DNA from: Betaproteobacteria bacterium
Lineage (GTDB): Bacteria > Pseudomonadota > Gammaproteobacteria > Burkholderiales > Rhodocyclaceae
Assembly (NCBI GenBank): GCA_016880375.1
Contig: JAEHDO010000226.1
Coordinates: forward strand, 1 to 6,365
Direction: 5' to 3'
DNA: 6,365 bases
Positions 1 through 6,365 of this stretch are shown in pieces (position 1 is the first letter of the stretch; each line of letters starts with the position of its first letter). The notes beneath the pieces are model-generated. The model did no database searches, was not told the origin of the DNA, and saw nothing but the letters and a program-made list of their open reading frames with translations. Position numbers and translations under genes: made by a program.

Positions 1-1
1 C

Positions 2-1012
2 CCCTGCGGACCCCGGCACCTCGCACCCCTTGAGTTGAATTTCGCCCTTTCGGCCTTCGAACGCAATGCCATCGTCGAGACCGACTCCCTGGCGGGCACC
101 GGCGTCGCGATCCTGTTCCTGCCCCTGTCCGCCGCCTCCGCCTCGAATCGCGTCCTCGGCGTCCTCGCCTCGGGACCCCGCACGGACGACCTGGAAAAGG
201 TGCGCGGCCATCGCCCCCTGCTGGAAGCGGCGGCCTCCCTGGTTGCCATCACCCTCGAGCGGCTGCATTACGCCGACGTCGCCCGGCGCGGCGAGGTGCA
301 GATTGCCGCCGAACGGCTGCGCACCTCGATACTGGCCTTGCTCTCGCACGACCTGCGCACGCCGCTGACCAGCCTGATCGGGCTGGCCGACACGCTCGCA
401 CAAGACCGGTCGCCGGCCGACGCAGCGACGGCCGAAACCGCCGGCATCATCCGCGACCAGGCCCGGGCCATGCACCACATGCTCTCCAACATGCTGGAAA
501 TGGCGCGCCTGCAGGCGGGGAACGTCACCCTCAACATCGAGTGGCAGTCCTTCGAGGAGGTCGTCGGCTCCAGCACCCGCCTGCTGGCCCATCTGCTGGC
601 AGGCCGCCCCCTGTCCATCCGGCTGCCCGGAGATCTTCCGCTGGTCCGCTTCGACGCCGTGCTCATCGAGCGTGTGCTCTGCAACCTGCTGGAGAACGCC
701 GCCAAGTATTCCCCCGAAGGCTCGCCGATCGGCATCGCCGCCGGCGTCAAGGCGGGCATGCTGGAAGTCTCGGTCGACAACGACGGCCCGGGGTTCCCGC
801 CGGACCGCATCGAACAGGTCTTCGACCCGTTCGTGCGCGGCCACGCCGAGACGCCGATATCCGGCACGGGGCTGGGGCTGGCCATCTGCAAGGCCATCGT
901 CCATGCCCATGGCGGCACGATAGAAGCCGCGAACCGGCCCGGCGGCGCCTGCGTGCGCTTCGCCCTGCCGCTGGGCACGCCGCCCGTGCTGGACGAGGAG
1001 GCGCCGGAATGA
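2..1012 (+). CDS. kdpD: KdpD sensor histidine kinase, C-terminal part (5' end outside window)
   Basis: Membrane sensor kinase of the KdpDE system, which responds to K+ limitation and phosphorylates KdpE to switch on the high-affinity KdpFABC K+ pump. The frame is open to the left edge, so this is only the last ~336 residues of a protein that is usually about 900 long; the TTG at 35 is not a real start. Visible in order: the end of the GAF-like domain (about residues 1-80, ending in the ALERL-type helix, here AITLERL); the HisKA dimerisation helix with H-box SHDLRTPLTS, whose phospho-acceptor His codon is at 347-349; and the HATPase_c domain with N-box LLENAAKYSP (Asn codon 695-697), G1 box DNDGPGF (from 776) and G2 box GTGLGLAI (from 863). 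The stop overlaps the kdpE start (ATGA at 1009-1012), indicating translational coupling. The N-terminal KdpD/Usp domains and the four membrane helices lie outside the window. The KdpD assignment rests on the kinase core plus the kdpE neighbour. Confidence 0.93.
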   Translation, partial: PCGPRHLAPLELNFALSAFERNAIVETDSLAGTGVAILFLPLSAASASNRVLGVLASGPRTDDLEKVRGHRPLLEAAASLVAITLERLHYADVARRGEVQIAAERLRTSILALLSHDLRTPLTSLIGLADTLAQDRSPADAATAETAGIIRDQARAMHHMLSNMLEMARLQAGNVTLNIEWQSFEEVVGSSTRLLAHLLAGRPLSIRLPGDLPLVRFDAVLIERVLCNLLENAAKYSPEGSPIGIAAGVKAGMLEVSVDNDGPGFPPDRIEQVFDPFVRGHAETPISGTGLGLAICKAIVHAHGGTIEAANRPGGACVRFALPLGTPPVLDEEAPE

Positions 1013-1698
1013 ACGGAGTCGCGGGACGAGTGATCGTCGTCGAGGACGAGAGCCAGATCCGGCGCTTCGTCTGCGATGCGCTGCGGCGCGAAGGCTGCAG
1101 CGCCGTCGAAGCCGGCACGGCGCAACAGGGCCTGGATGCCGCCGCTGCCGGCAAGACCGACCTGGTCATCCTCGACCTCGGCCTGCCCGACATGGGCGGG
1201 CTGGAATTCATCGGCGCCCTGCGCGCCTGGTCGAGGGTGCCGATCCTCATCCTCTCCGCCCGTGCCGCCGAACAGGACAAGGTCGCGGCGCTCGATGCCG
1301 GCGCCGACGATTACCTGACCAAGCCTTTCGGCGTCGGCGAACTGCTGGCCAGGGTGCGCGCCCTGCTGCGGCGGCAGGCCCTGGAAGAGGACGCCACGCC
1401 GCTGCGCCGCTTCGGCGAGGTCGAGGTCGACCTGTCGCGGCGCCAGGTGCGCCGCAACGGCGTCGACGTCCACCTCACCCAGATCGAATACCGCCTGCTG
1501 GCGGTGCTGCTGGCCAACGAGGGCAAGGTGATGACGCATCGCCACCTGATGCGCGAGGTCTGGGGTCCCGGCCACGCCGAGCAGGGACATTACCTGCGCA
1601 TCTACGTCGGCCGCCTGCGCCAGAAGCTCGAAGACGATCCCGCCCGCCCCCGCCATTTCCTCACCGAAACCGGGGTCGGCTACCGCTTTCAATCCTGA
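1009..1698 (+). CDS. kdpE: KdpE response regulator, OmpR/PhoB family
   Basis: Cytoplasmic response regulator paired with KdpD; when phosphorylated it binds the kdpFABC promoter. The product is 229 residues, normal for KdpE. The receiver domain (about 7-120) has the acidic pair E12-D13, phospho-acceptor D56 in VILDLGLPDMGG, switch residue S83 and conserved K105 in the TKPF motif. The winged-helix output domain (about 128-228) carries the family pattern LTQIEYRLL, then HRHLMREVWG, YLRIYVGRLRQKLE and the terminal TGVGYRF. I chose the ATG at 1009 because it overlaps the kdpD stop and has a GAGGAG Shine-Dalgarno at 995-1000. The same frame is open much further upstream inside kdpD, but that extension encodes only low-complexity shadow sequence. 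No key residue is missing. It probably sits in one transcript with kdpD and kup. Confidence 0.95.
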   Translation: MNGVAGRVIVVEDESQIRRFVCDALRREGCSAVEAGTAQQGLDAAAAGKTDLVILDLGLPDMGGLEFIGALRAWSRVPILILSARAAEQDKVAALDAGADDYLTKPFGVGELLARVRALLRRQALEEDATPLRRFGEVEVDLSRRQVRRNGVDVHLTQIEYRLLAVLLANEGKVMTHRHLMREVWGPGHAEQGHYLRIYVGRLRQKLEDDPARPRHFLTETGVGYRFQS

Positions 1699-1703
1699 TC
1701 CAC

Positions 1704-1718
1704 GAGGTAAGCCTCTTG
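1704..1718 (+). promoter_or_regulatory. Ribosome binding site deciding the TTG start of kup
   Basis: GAGG at 1704-1707 lies 8 nt before the TTG at 1716. No ATG or GTG is better placed: the next in-frame ATG is inside the first conserved membrane segment (LYAM), which would remove the family's GDIGTSPL motif. The TTG start is therefore the best supported one. Confidence 0.7.
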
Positions 1719-3590
1719 TCCGCAAGCACCGCCAAGGAACGTACCGCCGCCCTCTCGCTCGCCGCCCTCGGGGTGGTCTATGGCGACATCGGCACCAGCC
1801 CCCTGTATGCCATGAAGGAAATCTTCGGCGGCGCGCACCACCCGGTGCCGATCACGCCGGAGAACGTGCTCGGCCTGCTCTCGCTGATCTTCTGGTCGCT
1901 GATGGCGGTGGTCAGCCTCAAGTACGTGCTGTTCATCACGCGCGCCGACAACAAGGGCGAGGGCGGCATCATGGCCCTGATGGCGCTGGCCCTGCACCCG
2001 ATGAAGCGGGATGCCTGGCAGCGCCGCGCCGTCGTCGTGCTCGGCCTGTTCGGCGCCGCCCTGTTCTACGGCGACGGCGTCATCACGCCCGCCATCTCGG
2101 TGCTGTCGGCAGTCGAGGGCCTGGAGGTCGCCACCCCGGCGCTGAAGCCCTACGTGCTGCCGCTCTCGCTCGTCATCCTCGTCGCGCTGTTCGCGGTGCA
2201 GCGCCGCGGCACGGCCGCGGTGGGCACCCTCTTCGGCCCCGTCATGGTGCTCTGGTTCCTGACGCTCGGCGCGCTCGGCGCGGTCAGCATCGCCCACGAC
2301 CCGGCCATCCTGCGGGCCCTCGATCCCAGGCATGCGCTGCGCTTCTTCGAGGCCAACCCGCTGCTCGGCTTCTTCTCCCTCGGCGCCGCGGTGCTGGTGC
2401 TGACCGGCGCCGAGGCCCTCTATGCAGACATGGGCCACTTCGGCCGCCGGCCGATCCAGCTGGCCTGGTTCGGCCTGGTGCTGCCGGCGCTGCTGCTCAA
2501 CTATTTCGGCCAGGGCGCCCTGCTGCTGCGCAACCCGGAGGCGCTGGCCAACCCGTTCTACCTGCTGGCGCCGGACTGGCTGCTGTATCCGATGGTGGCC
2601 CTGGCGGCGGCCGCCACGATCATCGCCTCGCAGGCGGTGATCTCGGGCGCCTTCTCGATCACCCAGCAGGCCATCCAGCTCGGCTTTTCGCCGCGCATGG
2701 ACATCAGCCACACCTCCGACCAGCAGATCGGCCAGATCTACCTGGCCGGCATCAACTGGACGCTGCTGGCGGCGGTGGTCGCGCTGGTGGTGGGCTTCGG
2801 CAGCTCCTCGAACCTCGCCGCCGCCTACGGCATCGCCGTCACCGGCACGATGTTCATCACCGACCTGCTGGCCTTCGTGGTGGCCCGCTACGTCTGGGGC
2901 TGGCCGTTCTGGCGCGCCTTCCTCGGCGCCCTGCCCTTCGCCGTCATCGACCTGATGTACTTCTCGGCCAACTCGATCAAGATCGTCGACGGCGGCTGGT
3001 TCCCGCTGGTCTTCGGCCTGGGCGTCTATCTGCTCCTGTCGACCTGGAAGCGCGGCCGCGACCTGCTCAGCGCGCGGCTGGCGGCGGATGCGATGGACAC
3101 CCGCAGCTTCGTCAAGGGCATCGACGAGGTGCCCCGCATCCCGGGGACGGCGGTATTCCTCACCCCCAACCCGGAAAACGTGCCGCAGGCCATGCTGCAC
3201 AGCCTGAAGCACTACAAGGCGCTGCACGAACGTGTCGTGCTGTTGTCGGTGAATGTCATCGACGTGCCGCGCTTCACGGATTCCCGCCGCGTGGCGGTGG
3301 AGCGGCTGCCCGGCAATTTCTGGATGGTCAAGGTGTTCTACGGCTTCATGGAGCAGCCCAGGCTGCCGGAGGCGCTGGAGTGGTGCGCCGACGACGGCCT
3401 CGACATCGACCCGATGGACACGTCGTACTTCCTCGGCCGGGAAACGCTGATCCCGCGGCTCGGCTCCGAAATGAGCTTCTGGCGCGGGAAGATCTTCGCC
3501 GGCATGTTCCGCAACGCCGGCAGCGCCGCCGGCTTCTTCGGCTTGCCGGCCAACCGCGTGGTCGAGCTGGGCACCCAGGTCGCGCTGTAG
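1716..3590 (+). CDS. kup: Kup-family low-affinity K+ transporter (K+/H+ symport)
   Basis: Inner-membrane potassium uptake protein of the KUP/HAK/KT family. The product is 624 residues, the usual bacterial length. Hallmarks: GVVYGDIGTSPLYA at 19-32 including D24; ADNKGEGGIMALMAL in the first cytoplasmic loop; GDGVITPAISVLSAVEGL; GAEALYADMGHFG; and FSITQQAIQLG. About twelve hydrophobic segments fill residues 12-450, followed by a soluble cytoplasmic domain of ~170 residues ending in RVVELGTQVAL, the normal Kup C-terminus, so the TAG stop is genuine. The gene starts 17 bp after kdpE with no visible terminator or promoter between them, so co-transcription with kdpDE is likely. If so, this usually constitutive transporter would share the transcript of the K+-limitation sensor. 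A long open frame on the opposite strand is only a mirror of its codon bias. Confidence 0.96.
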   Translation: MSASTAKERTAALSLAALGVVYGDIGTSPLYAMKEIFGGAHHPVPITPENVLGLLSLIFWSLMAVVSLKYVLFITRADNKGEGGIMALMALALHPMKRDAWQRRAVVVLGLFGAALFYGDGVITPAISVLSAVEGLEVATPALKPYVLPLSLVILVALFAVQRRGTAAVGTLFGPVMVLWFLTLGALGAVSIAHDPAILRALDPRHALRFFEANPLLGFFSLGAAVLVLTGAEALYADMGHFGRRPIQLAWFGLVLPALLLNYFGQGALLLRNPEALANPFYLLAPDWLLYPMVALAAAATIIASQAVISGAFSITQQAIQLGFSPRMDISHTSDQQIGQIYLAGINWTLLAAVVALVVGFGSSSNLAAAYGIAVTGTMFITDLLAFVVARYVWGWPFWRAFLGALPFAVIDLMYFSANSIKIVDGGWFPLVFGLGVYLLLSTWKRGRDLLSARLAADAMDTRSFVKGIDEVPRIPGTAVFLTPNPENVPQAMLHSLKHYKALHERVVLLSVNVIDVPRFTDSRRVAVERLPGNFWMVKVFYGFMEQPRLPEALEWCADDGLDIDPMDTSYFLGRETLIPRLGSEMSFWRGKIFAGMFRNAGSAAGFFGLPANRVVELGTQVAL

Positions 3591-3664
3591 CGGGGAAAAG
3601 TCAGTTCCCGCGGCACGGCGGCAGGAGCTGCAACACCGGAATTCGATCCGCCCTCCGCGCAACA

Positions 3665-3681
3665 GGCTCACCTCCTGAGCC
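3665..3681 (+). repeat. 6-bp hairpin with an anti-Shine-Dalgarno loop
   Basis: GGCTCA (3665-3670) and TGAGCC (3676-3681) pair perfectly around the five-base loop CCTCC (3671-3675). The loop is exactly complementary to GGAGG (3712-3716), the ribosome binding site of the next gene. There is no U-tract, so it does not look like an intrinsic terminator. A role in translational control of the small downstream gene is inference only. Confidence 0.4.
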
Positions 3682-3711
3682 AGCAACCGCCCGACAATGT
3701 GTCCAAACCCC

Positions 3712-3724
3712 GGAGGACAGGATG
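3712..3724 (+). promoter_or_regulatory. Ribosome binding site of the small membrane protein gene
   Basis: GGAGGA at 3712-3717 precedes the ATG at 3722, leaving 5 nt after GGAGG. This strong site fixes the start of the small gene, even though its frame is open upstream into the end of kup. Confidence 0.65.
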
Positions 3725-4045
3725 GGCACCGATTCCACACCGAACGCACAAGGCCGCAGGCCGGCGATCAAGCTCGCCGTGCTGACCGTGCTCGCCGCAC
3801 TGCTCGTCGGCCTCGCCGGCCGGGACCATCTGCCGGCCGCAGCCGCATGGGCGGCCCGGCAGCCATTGGACATTGCCTTGCTGATCCTCGGTGCCCACGG
3901 CCAGTCGAAGGAAGCCGCCGAAAAACCCGTCCGCGACGAATCGGGACGGCAACGCCAGGATCAACTGGAATGGTTCGATGCGCTGCTGCGCCTGCTGAGG
4001 GAACCGGTCATCGAACTGCGCGATCATTGCGGATGTCACCCGTGA
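3722..4045 (+). CDS. Small single-pass membrane or exported protein, function unknown
   Basis: I do not recognise this 107-residue protein. Codon use is GC3-rich like its neighbours and a strong Shine-Dalgarno lies just upstream, so it looks like a real gene. Residues 1-17 are polar with basic residues R12, R13 and K17. Residues 18-33 (LAVLTVLAALLVGLAG) form one hydrophobic stretch that could be a membrane anchor or an uncleaved or cleaved signal segment. A short apolar segment follows at 49-58, then a charged, probably helical region at 60-100, and a C-terminus with two cysteines in a CGC pattern (C103, C105) and a final HP. It follows kup by 131 bp on the same strand, so it could be transcribed with the K+ genes or on its own; no convincing promoter is visible. 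An overlapping minus-strand frame (3668-4039) looks like a shadow. Confidence 0.6.
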   Translation: MGTDSTPNAQGRRPAIKLAVLTVLAALLVGLAGRDHLPAAAAWAARQPLDIALLILGAHGQSKEAAEKPVRDESGRQRQDQLEWFDALLRLLREPVIELRDHCGCHP

Positions 4046-4046
4046 C
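4035..4046. repeat. Short palindrome GTCAC-CC-GTGAC over a stop codon
   Basis: Two perfect 5-bp arms with a 2-bp centre overlap the stop codon of the small membrane protein gene. The 2-nt centre is too short for a good RNA hairpin and no T-run follows, so a terminator is unlikely. It could be a protein-binding site near the promoter of the next module, or chance. Confidence 0.2.
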
Positions 4047-4049
4047 CCG

Positions 4050-4079
4050 TTCGCATACTGTTCTCTTCTACGCTACGAT
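4050..4079 (+). promoter_or_regulatory. Possible sigma-70-type promoter for the wHTH-MntA/HepT module
   Basis: TTCGCA (4050-4055; 4 of 6 matches to TTGACA) and TACGAT (4074-4079; 4 of 6 matches to TATAAT) are separated by 18 bp, and transcription would start near 4086. The stretch is AT-richer than its surroundings. The left arm of an 8-bp inverted repeat lies in the spacer, which suits repression by an autoregulator. This is a weak consensus call. Confidence 0.35.
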
Positions 4080-4099
4080 TGAAGCATGTTTGAGAACAG
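4058..4099. promoter_or_regulatory. Candidate operator: 8-bp inverted repeat CTGTTCTC-N26-GAGAACAG
   Basis: CTGTTCTC at 4058-4065 and GAGAACAG at 4092-4099 are perfect reverse complements. Their centres are 34 bp apart, a little over three helical turns. The left arm falls between the proposed -35 and -10 and the right arm ends 12 bp before the start codon at 4112. The first gene of the module encodes a winged-helix DNA-binding domain, so autoregulatory binding here is a natural inference. It could also form an RNA hairpin with a long loop in the leader. Confidence 0.45.
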
Positions 4100-4111
4100 C
4101 CGGGGCACGCC

Positions 4112-4309
4112 ATGACCGCCAATCCTGTCGAACTGCTCTTCACCGCCTACCGCCGCCAGGTGCTCGGCCTGCTGTTGCTGCGGCCGGATGACAGCCTGCA
4201 CGTGCGGGAAATCTCGCGGCTGACCGGCGTGCCGGCCGGCTCGCTGCACCGCGAACTGCGCACCCTTACCGAAGCCGGCCTGCTGCTGCGCGAACCGGCC
4301 GGCAACTAG
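4112..4309 (+). CDS. Winged-helix DNA-binding domain, N-terminal part of an interrupted antitoxin
   Basis: A 65-residue product whose helix-turn-helix includes VREISRLTGV (31-40) and a recognition helix about SLHRELRTLTEAG (44-56), entering the wing at LLLREPAGN. It resembles the ArsR/MarR-like winged helix found at the N-terminus of bacterial regulator-nucleotidyltransferase fusions. The TAG at 4307-4309 falls at the wing tip: the second wing strand (VRYRANRA) continues in the same frame right after it, so the domain as translated here lacks half its wing. Glutamine is common at this position in relatives as I remember them, so CAG to TAG is the simplest origin. The start ATG at 4112 has only a weak GGGG (4102-4105) as Shine-Dalgarno. 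The protein may be non-functional, a truncated DNA-binding peptide, or completed by readthrough. Confidence 0.65.
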   Translation: MTANPVELLFTAYRRQVLGLLLLRPDDSLHVREISRLTGVPAGSLHRELRTLTEAGLLLREPAGN

Positions 4310-4786
4310 GTGCGCTACCGCGCCAATCGCGCCGCGCCGCTCTATCCGGAGTTGGCCGAGATATTCCGCAAGGCCGCGACCGAGCCCGAAAAAACGCGCA
4401 AGCCGCAACTGCGCAGAACCAAGGCCGAGCCCGCCCGGCACACCCTGCATTCCCCCATCGCCGAGTATGCCGTCACGCCCAAGGCCGGCGCACCGACCCC
4501 GCCGCTGGCGACAATCAAGCGCCTCTGCCGCAAGTTCGGCATCGCCCGCCTCGCGCTGTTCGGCTCGGCGGCGCGCGGCGAGATGACACCCGAGAGCGAC
4601 ATCGACCTGCTGGTCGAATTCGCCCCCGACAGCAAGGTTTCCCTCTTCGAAATACCCGCCATACAGGACGCGTTCTCGGCCGCGTTCGGCGGCAGGCAAG
4701 TCGACATCGCAACGACCGAGGTGCTGGAGAATCCCTACCGCCGCAAGACCATCCTGAGGGACGCCAGGGTACTGTATGCGCCCTGA
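4310..4786 (+). CDS. mntA: MntA-type minimal nucleotidyltransferase (antitoxin), downstream part of the interrupted fusion
   Basis: In frame with the winged-helix gene upstream and separated from it only by a TAG; the only usable start is the GTG at 4310, directly after that stop. The 158 residues begin with the second wing strand (VRYRANRAAPLYPELAEIFRKA), then a linker rich in Lys, Arg, Pro and Ala (about 23-65), then the nucleotidyltransferase fold. The catalytic pattern GSX10DXD is intact (G85, S86, D97, D99 in LFGSAARGE...SDIDLLVEF), with a likely third acidic residue D132 in QVDIAT. The end, RKTILRDARVLYAP, is typical of the family. In characterised pairs MntA neutralises the HepT toxin by adding AMP to a tyrosine of its HEPN motif; that role is inferred here from the adjoining hepT gene, which it overlaps by 11 bp. 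The catalytic domain looks undamaged, so activity without the DNA-binding part is possible if it is translated. Confidence 0.72.
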   Translation: MRYRANRAAPLYPELAEIFRKAATEPEKTRKPQLRRTKAEPARHTLHSPIAEYAVTPKAGAPTPPLATIKRLCRKFGIARLALFGSAARGEMTPESDIDLLVEFAPDSKVSLFEIPAIQDAFSAAFGGRQVDIATTEVLENPYRRKTILRDARVLYAP

Positions 4787-5051
4787 CGAGCGTGACGCCG
4801 CCTACCTCTGGGACATGCTCAACGCGGCGCGCGAGGCGCACATGACCGTGGAAAAGCTGGCGCCGGACGACTTCCTGGAAGACTGGCTGCGCCGCCGCGC
4901 GCTGGAACGCACGCTCGAAGTGCTGGGAGAAGCCGCCCGAAAGGTCTCCGAGGAATTCCATGCTGCGCATCCGGACATCGACTGGCGAGGACTGATCGGC
5001 CAGCGCAACGTGCTGGCGCACGAGTATGGCCGCATCAATCACCAGTTATAG
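4776..5051 (+). CDS. hepT: HepT-like HEPN ribonuclease toxin, C-terminally short
   Basis: Member of the HepT/DUF86 HEPN family: all-helical RNases that act as toxins and are paired with MntA nucleotidyltransferases. The product is 91 residues, whereas the family usually runs to about 110-120. The catalytic RX4HXY motif is present as R77-NVLA-H82-E83-Y84 in the context IGQRNVLAHEYGRI; Y84 is the residue expected to be AMPylated by MntA. Other family marks are YLWDMLNAAREA at the start, LERTLEVLGEAARKVSEEF in the central helix, and HPDIDWRGLIG. The ATG at 4776 overlaps the end of the antitoxin gene by 11 bp and has an AGGG Shine-Dalgarno at 4766-4769, so the two are translationally coupled. The TAG at 5049-5051 comes right after NHQL, and the frame beyond it still encodes the expected last helix. 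Loss of that helix may weaken dimer formation or folding, so toxicity is uncertain. Confidence 0.82.
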   Translation: MRPDERDAAYLWDMLNAAREAHMTVEKLAPDDFLEDWLRRRALERTLEVLGEAARKVSEEFHAAHPDIDWRGLIGQRNVLAHEYGRINHQL

Positions 5052-5117
5052 TTCGAAGCAGCGAATCGGCGATTGCCAGTTCTCATCAAACGCTTGCGGA
5101 AGTTGCTCGCTCAACAA
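5052..5117 (+). pseudogene. Remnant of the HepT C-terminal helix after an in-frame TAG
   Basis: Directly after the HepT stop, in the same frame, the 22 codons read FEAANRRLPVLIKRLRKLL plus a short tail. This matches the pattern of the last HepT helix (aromatic-E...LP.L...L..L). Adding it brings the protein to about 113 residues, the normal length for the family. The frame then stays open to 5285, running antisense over the end of the convergent regulator gene; that part looks non-coding, so the original stop also seems to have been lost. Confidence 0.5.
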
Positions 5118-5120
5118 GCG
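5091..5120. terminator. Possible bulged hairpin between convergent genes
   Basis: CGCTT (5091-5095) pairs with AAGCG (5116-5120) and GTTG (5102-5105) with CAAC (5112-5115) around the loop CTCGCT, leaving a 6-nt bulge on one side. On the minus strand it follows the stop of the hoxA-like gene by about 20 nt and leads into a weak TTT. The imperfect stem and short T-run make this a weak call. Part of it also overlaps the HepT remnant codons. Confidence 0.2.
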
Positions 5121-5141
5121 CCCAACGAAATCACCGCACTA

Positions 5142-6365
<1,224 letters not shown>

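Larger units (their letters stand above)
4112..4786 (+). pseudogene. wHTH-linker-MntA fusion gene interrupted by one in-frame TAG
   Basis: The two preceding pieces share one frame and join without a gap across the TAG at 4307-4309, restoring a continuous winged-helix wing. The ancestral product would have had 224 residues: DNA-binding domain about 1-90, linker 90-131, nucleotidyltransferase 132-224. There is no frameshift, insertion or deletion, and the sequence after the stop still looks constrained. This suggests a recent point mutation, a sequencing error, or conditional readthrough. Confidence 0.6.

Noticed and set aside
541..1008. Upstream in-frame extension of kdpE
   Set aside because: The extension overlaps kdpD and encodes Arg/Pro/Ala-rich shadow sequence. 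The ATG at 1009 has a good RBS and gives the normal family length.
2..1012. kdpD as a truncated pseudogene starting at the TTG at 35
   Set aside because: The frame is open to the left edge, so the missing part is explained by the window boundary.
268..1725. 485-residue open frame on the minus strand opposite kdpD and kdpE
   Set aside because: It is antisense to two clear genes, with low-complexity sequence and no family signature.
3590..3611. Possible terminator after kup (GGGAA...TTCCC stem)
   Set aside because: The stem is only 5 bp, or 7 bp with a bulge, and no T-run follows it.
1689..3749. 686-residue open frame on the minus strand opposite kup
   Set aside because: It mirrors the codon bias of kup. 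Its composition is extremely rich in His, Gln, Arg and Glu with no recognisable domain, while kup on the plus strand is certain.
3668..4039. 123-residue minus-strand frame opposite the small membrane protein gene
   Set aside because: The plus-strand frame has a strong RBS and normal codon use; the minus-strand frame has neither and shows no motif.

Overview
The window is GC-rich, with strongly GC-biased third codon positions, and reads like a betaproteobacterial chromosome. A Rhodocyclales-type organism (Azoarcus/Thauera/Dechloromonas relatives) is my best guess, from the protein style and the gene mix. There are no rRNA genes, tRNA genes, CRISPR arrays, insertion sequences or other obvious mobile elements.

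Layout. Positions 1-3590 form a plus-strand potassium-homeostasis block: the 3' part of kdpD (sensor kinase, cut by the window edge), then kdpE (response regulator, ATGA overlap with kdpD), then kup (K+ transporter, TTG start, 17 bp after kdpE). The Kdp system senses K+ limitation; having the constitutive-type Kup transporter directly behind the two-component genes suggests co-transcription. The gap 3591-3721 contains small inverted repeats and a clear Shine-Dalgarno. It is followed by an unrecognised 107-residue small protein with one N-terminal membrane helix (3722-4045).

Positions 4058-5117 carry the most interesting part: a HEPN/MNT (HepT/MntA) toxin-antitoxin-like module. The antitoxin is an unusual fusion of a winged-helix DNA-binding domain, a basic proline-rich linker and a MntA-type nucleotidyltransferase domain with an intact GSX10DXD motif. 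The reading frame is broken by a single in-frame TAG at 4307-4309, exactly at the tip of the wing. The HepT toxin overlaps it by 11 bp and keeps the RX4HXY motif, but it also meets a TAG (5049-5051), after which the frame still encodes what looks like the family's C-terminal helix. A perfect 8-bp inverted repeat (CTGTTCTC/GAGAACAG, 26 bp apart) sits just upstream and is a good candidate autoregulatory operator. TAG is also the genuine terminator of kup and of the hoxA-like gene here, so general TAG reassignment is unlikely. Gene decay, or a split gene with reinitiation, is more plausible.

Positions 5142-6365 (minus strand, convergent) hold the C-terminal two thirds or so of a sigma-54-dependent response regulator of the HoxA/HupR type: receiver tail, AAA+ domain and Fis-type HTH. 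This suggests that hydrogenase genes lie beyond the right edge.
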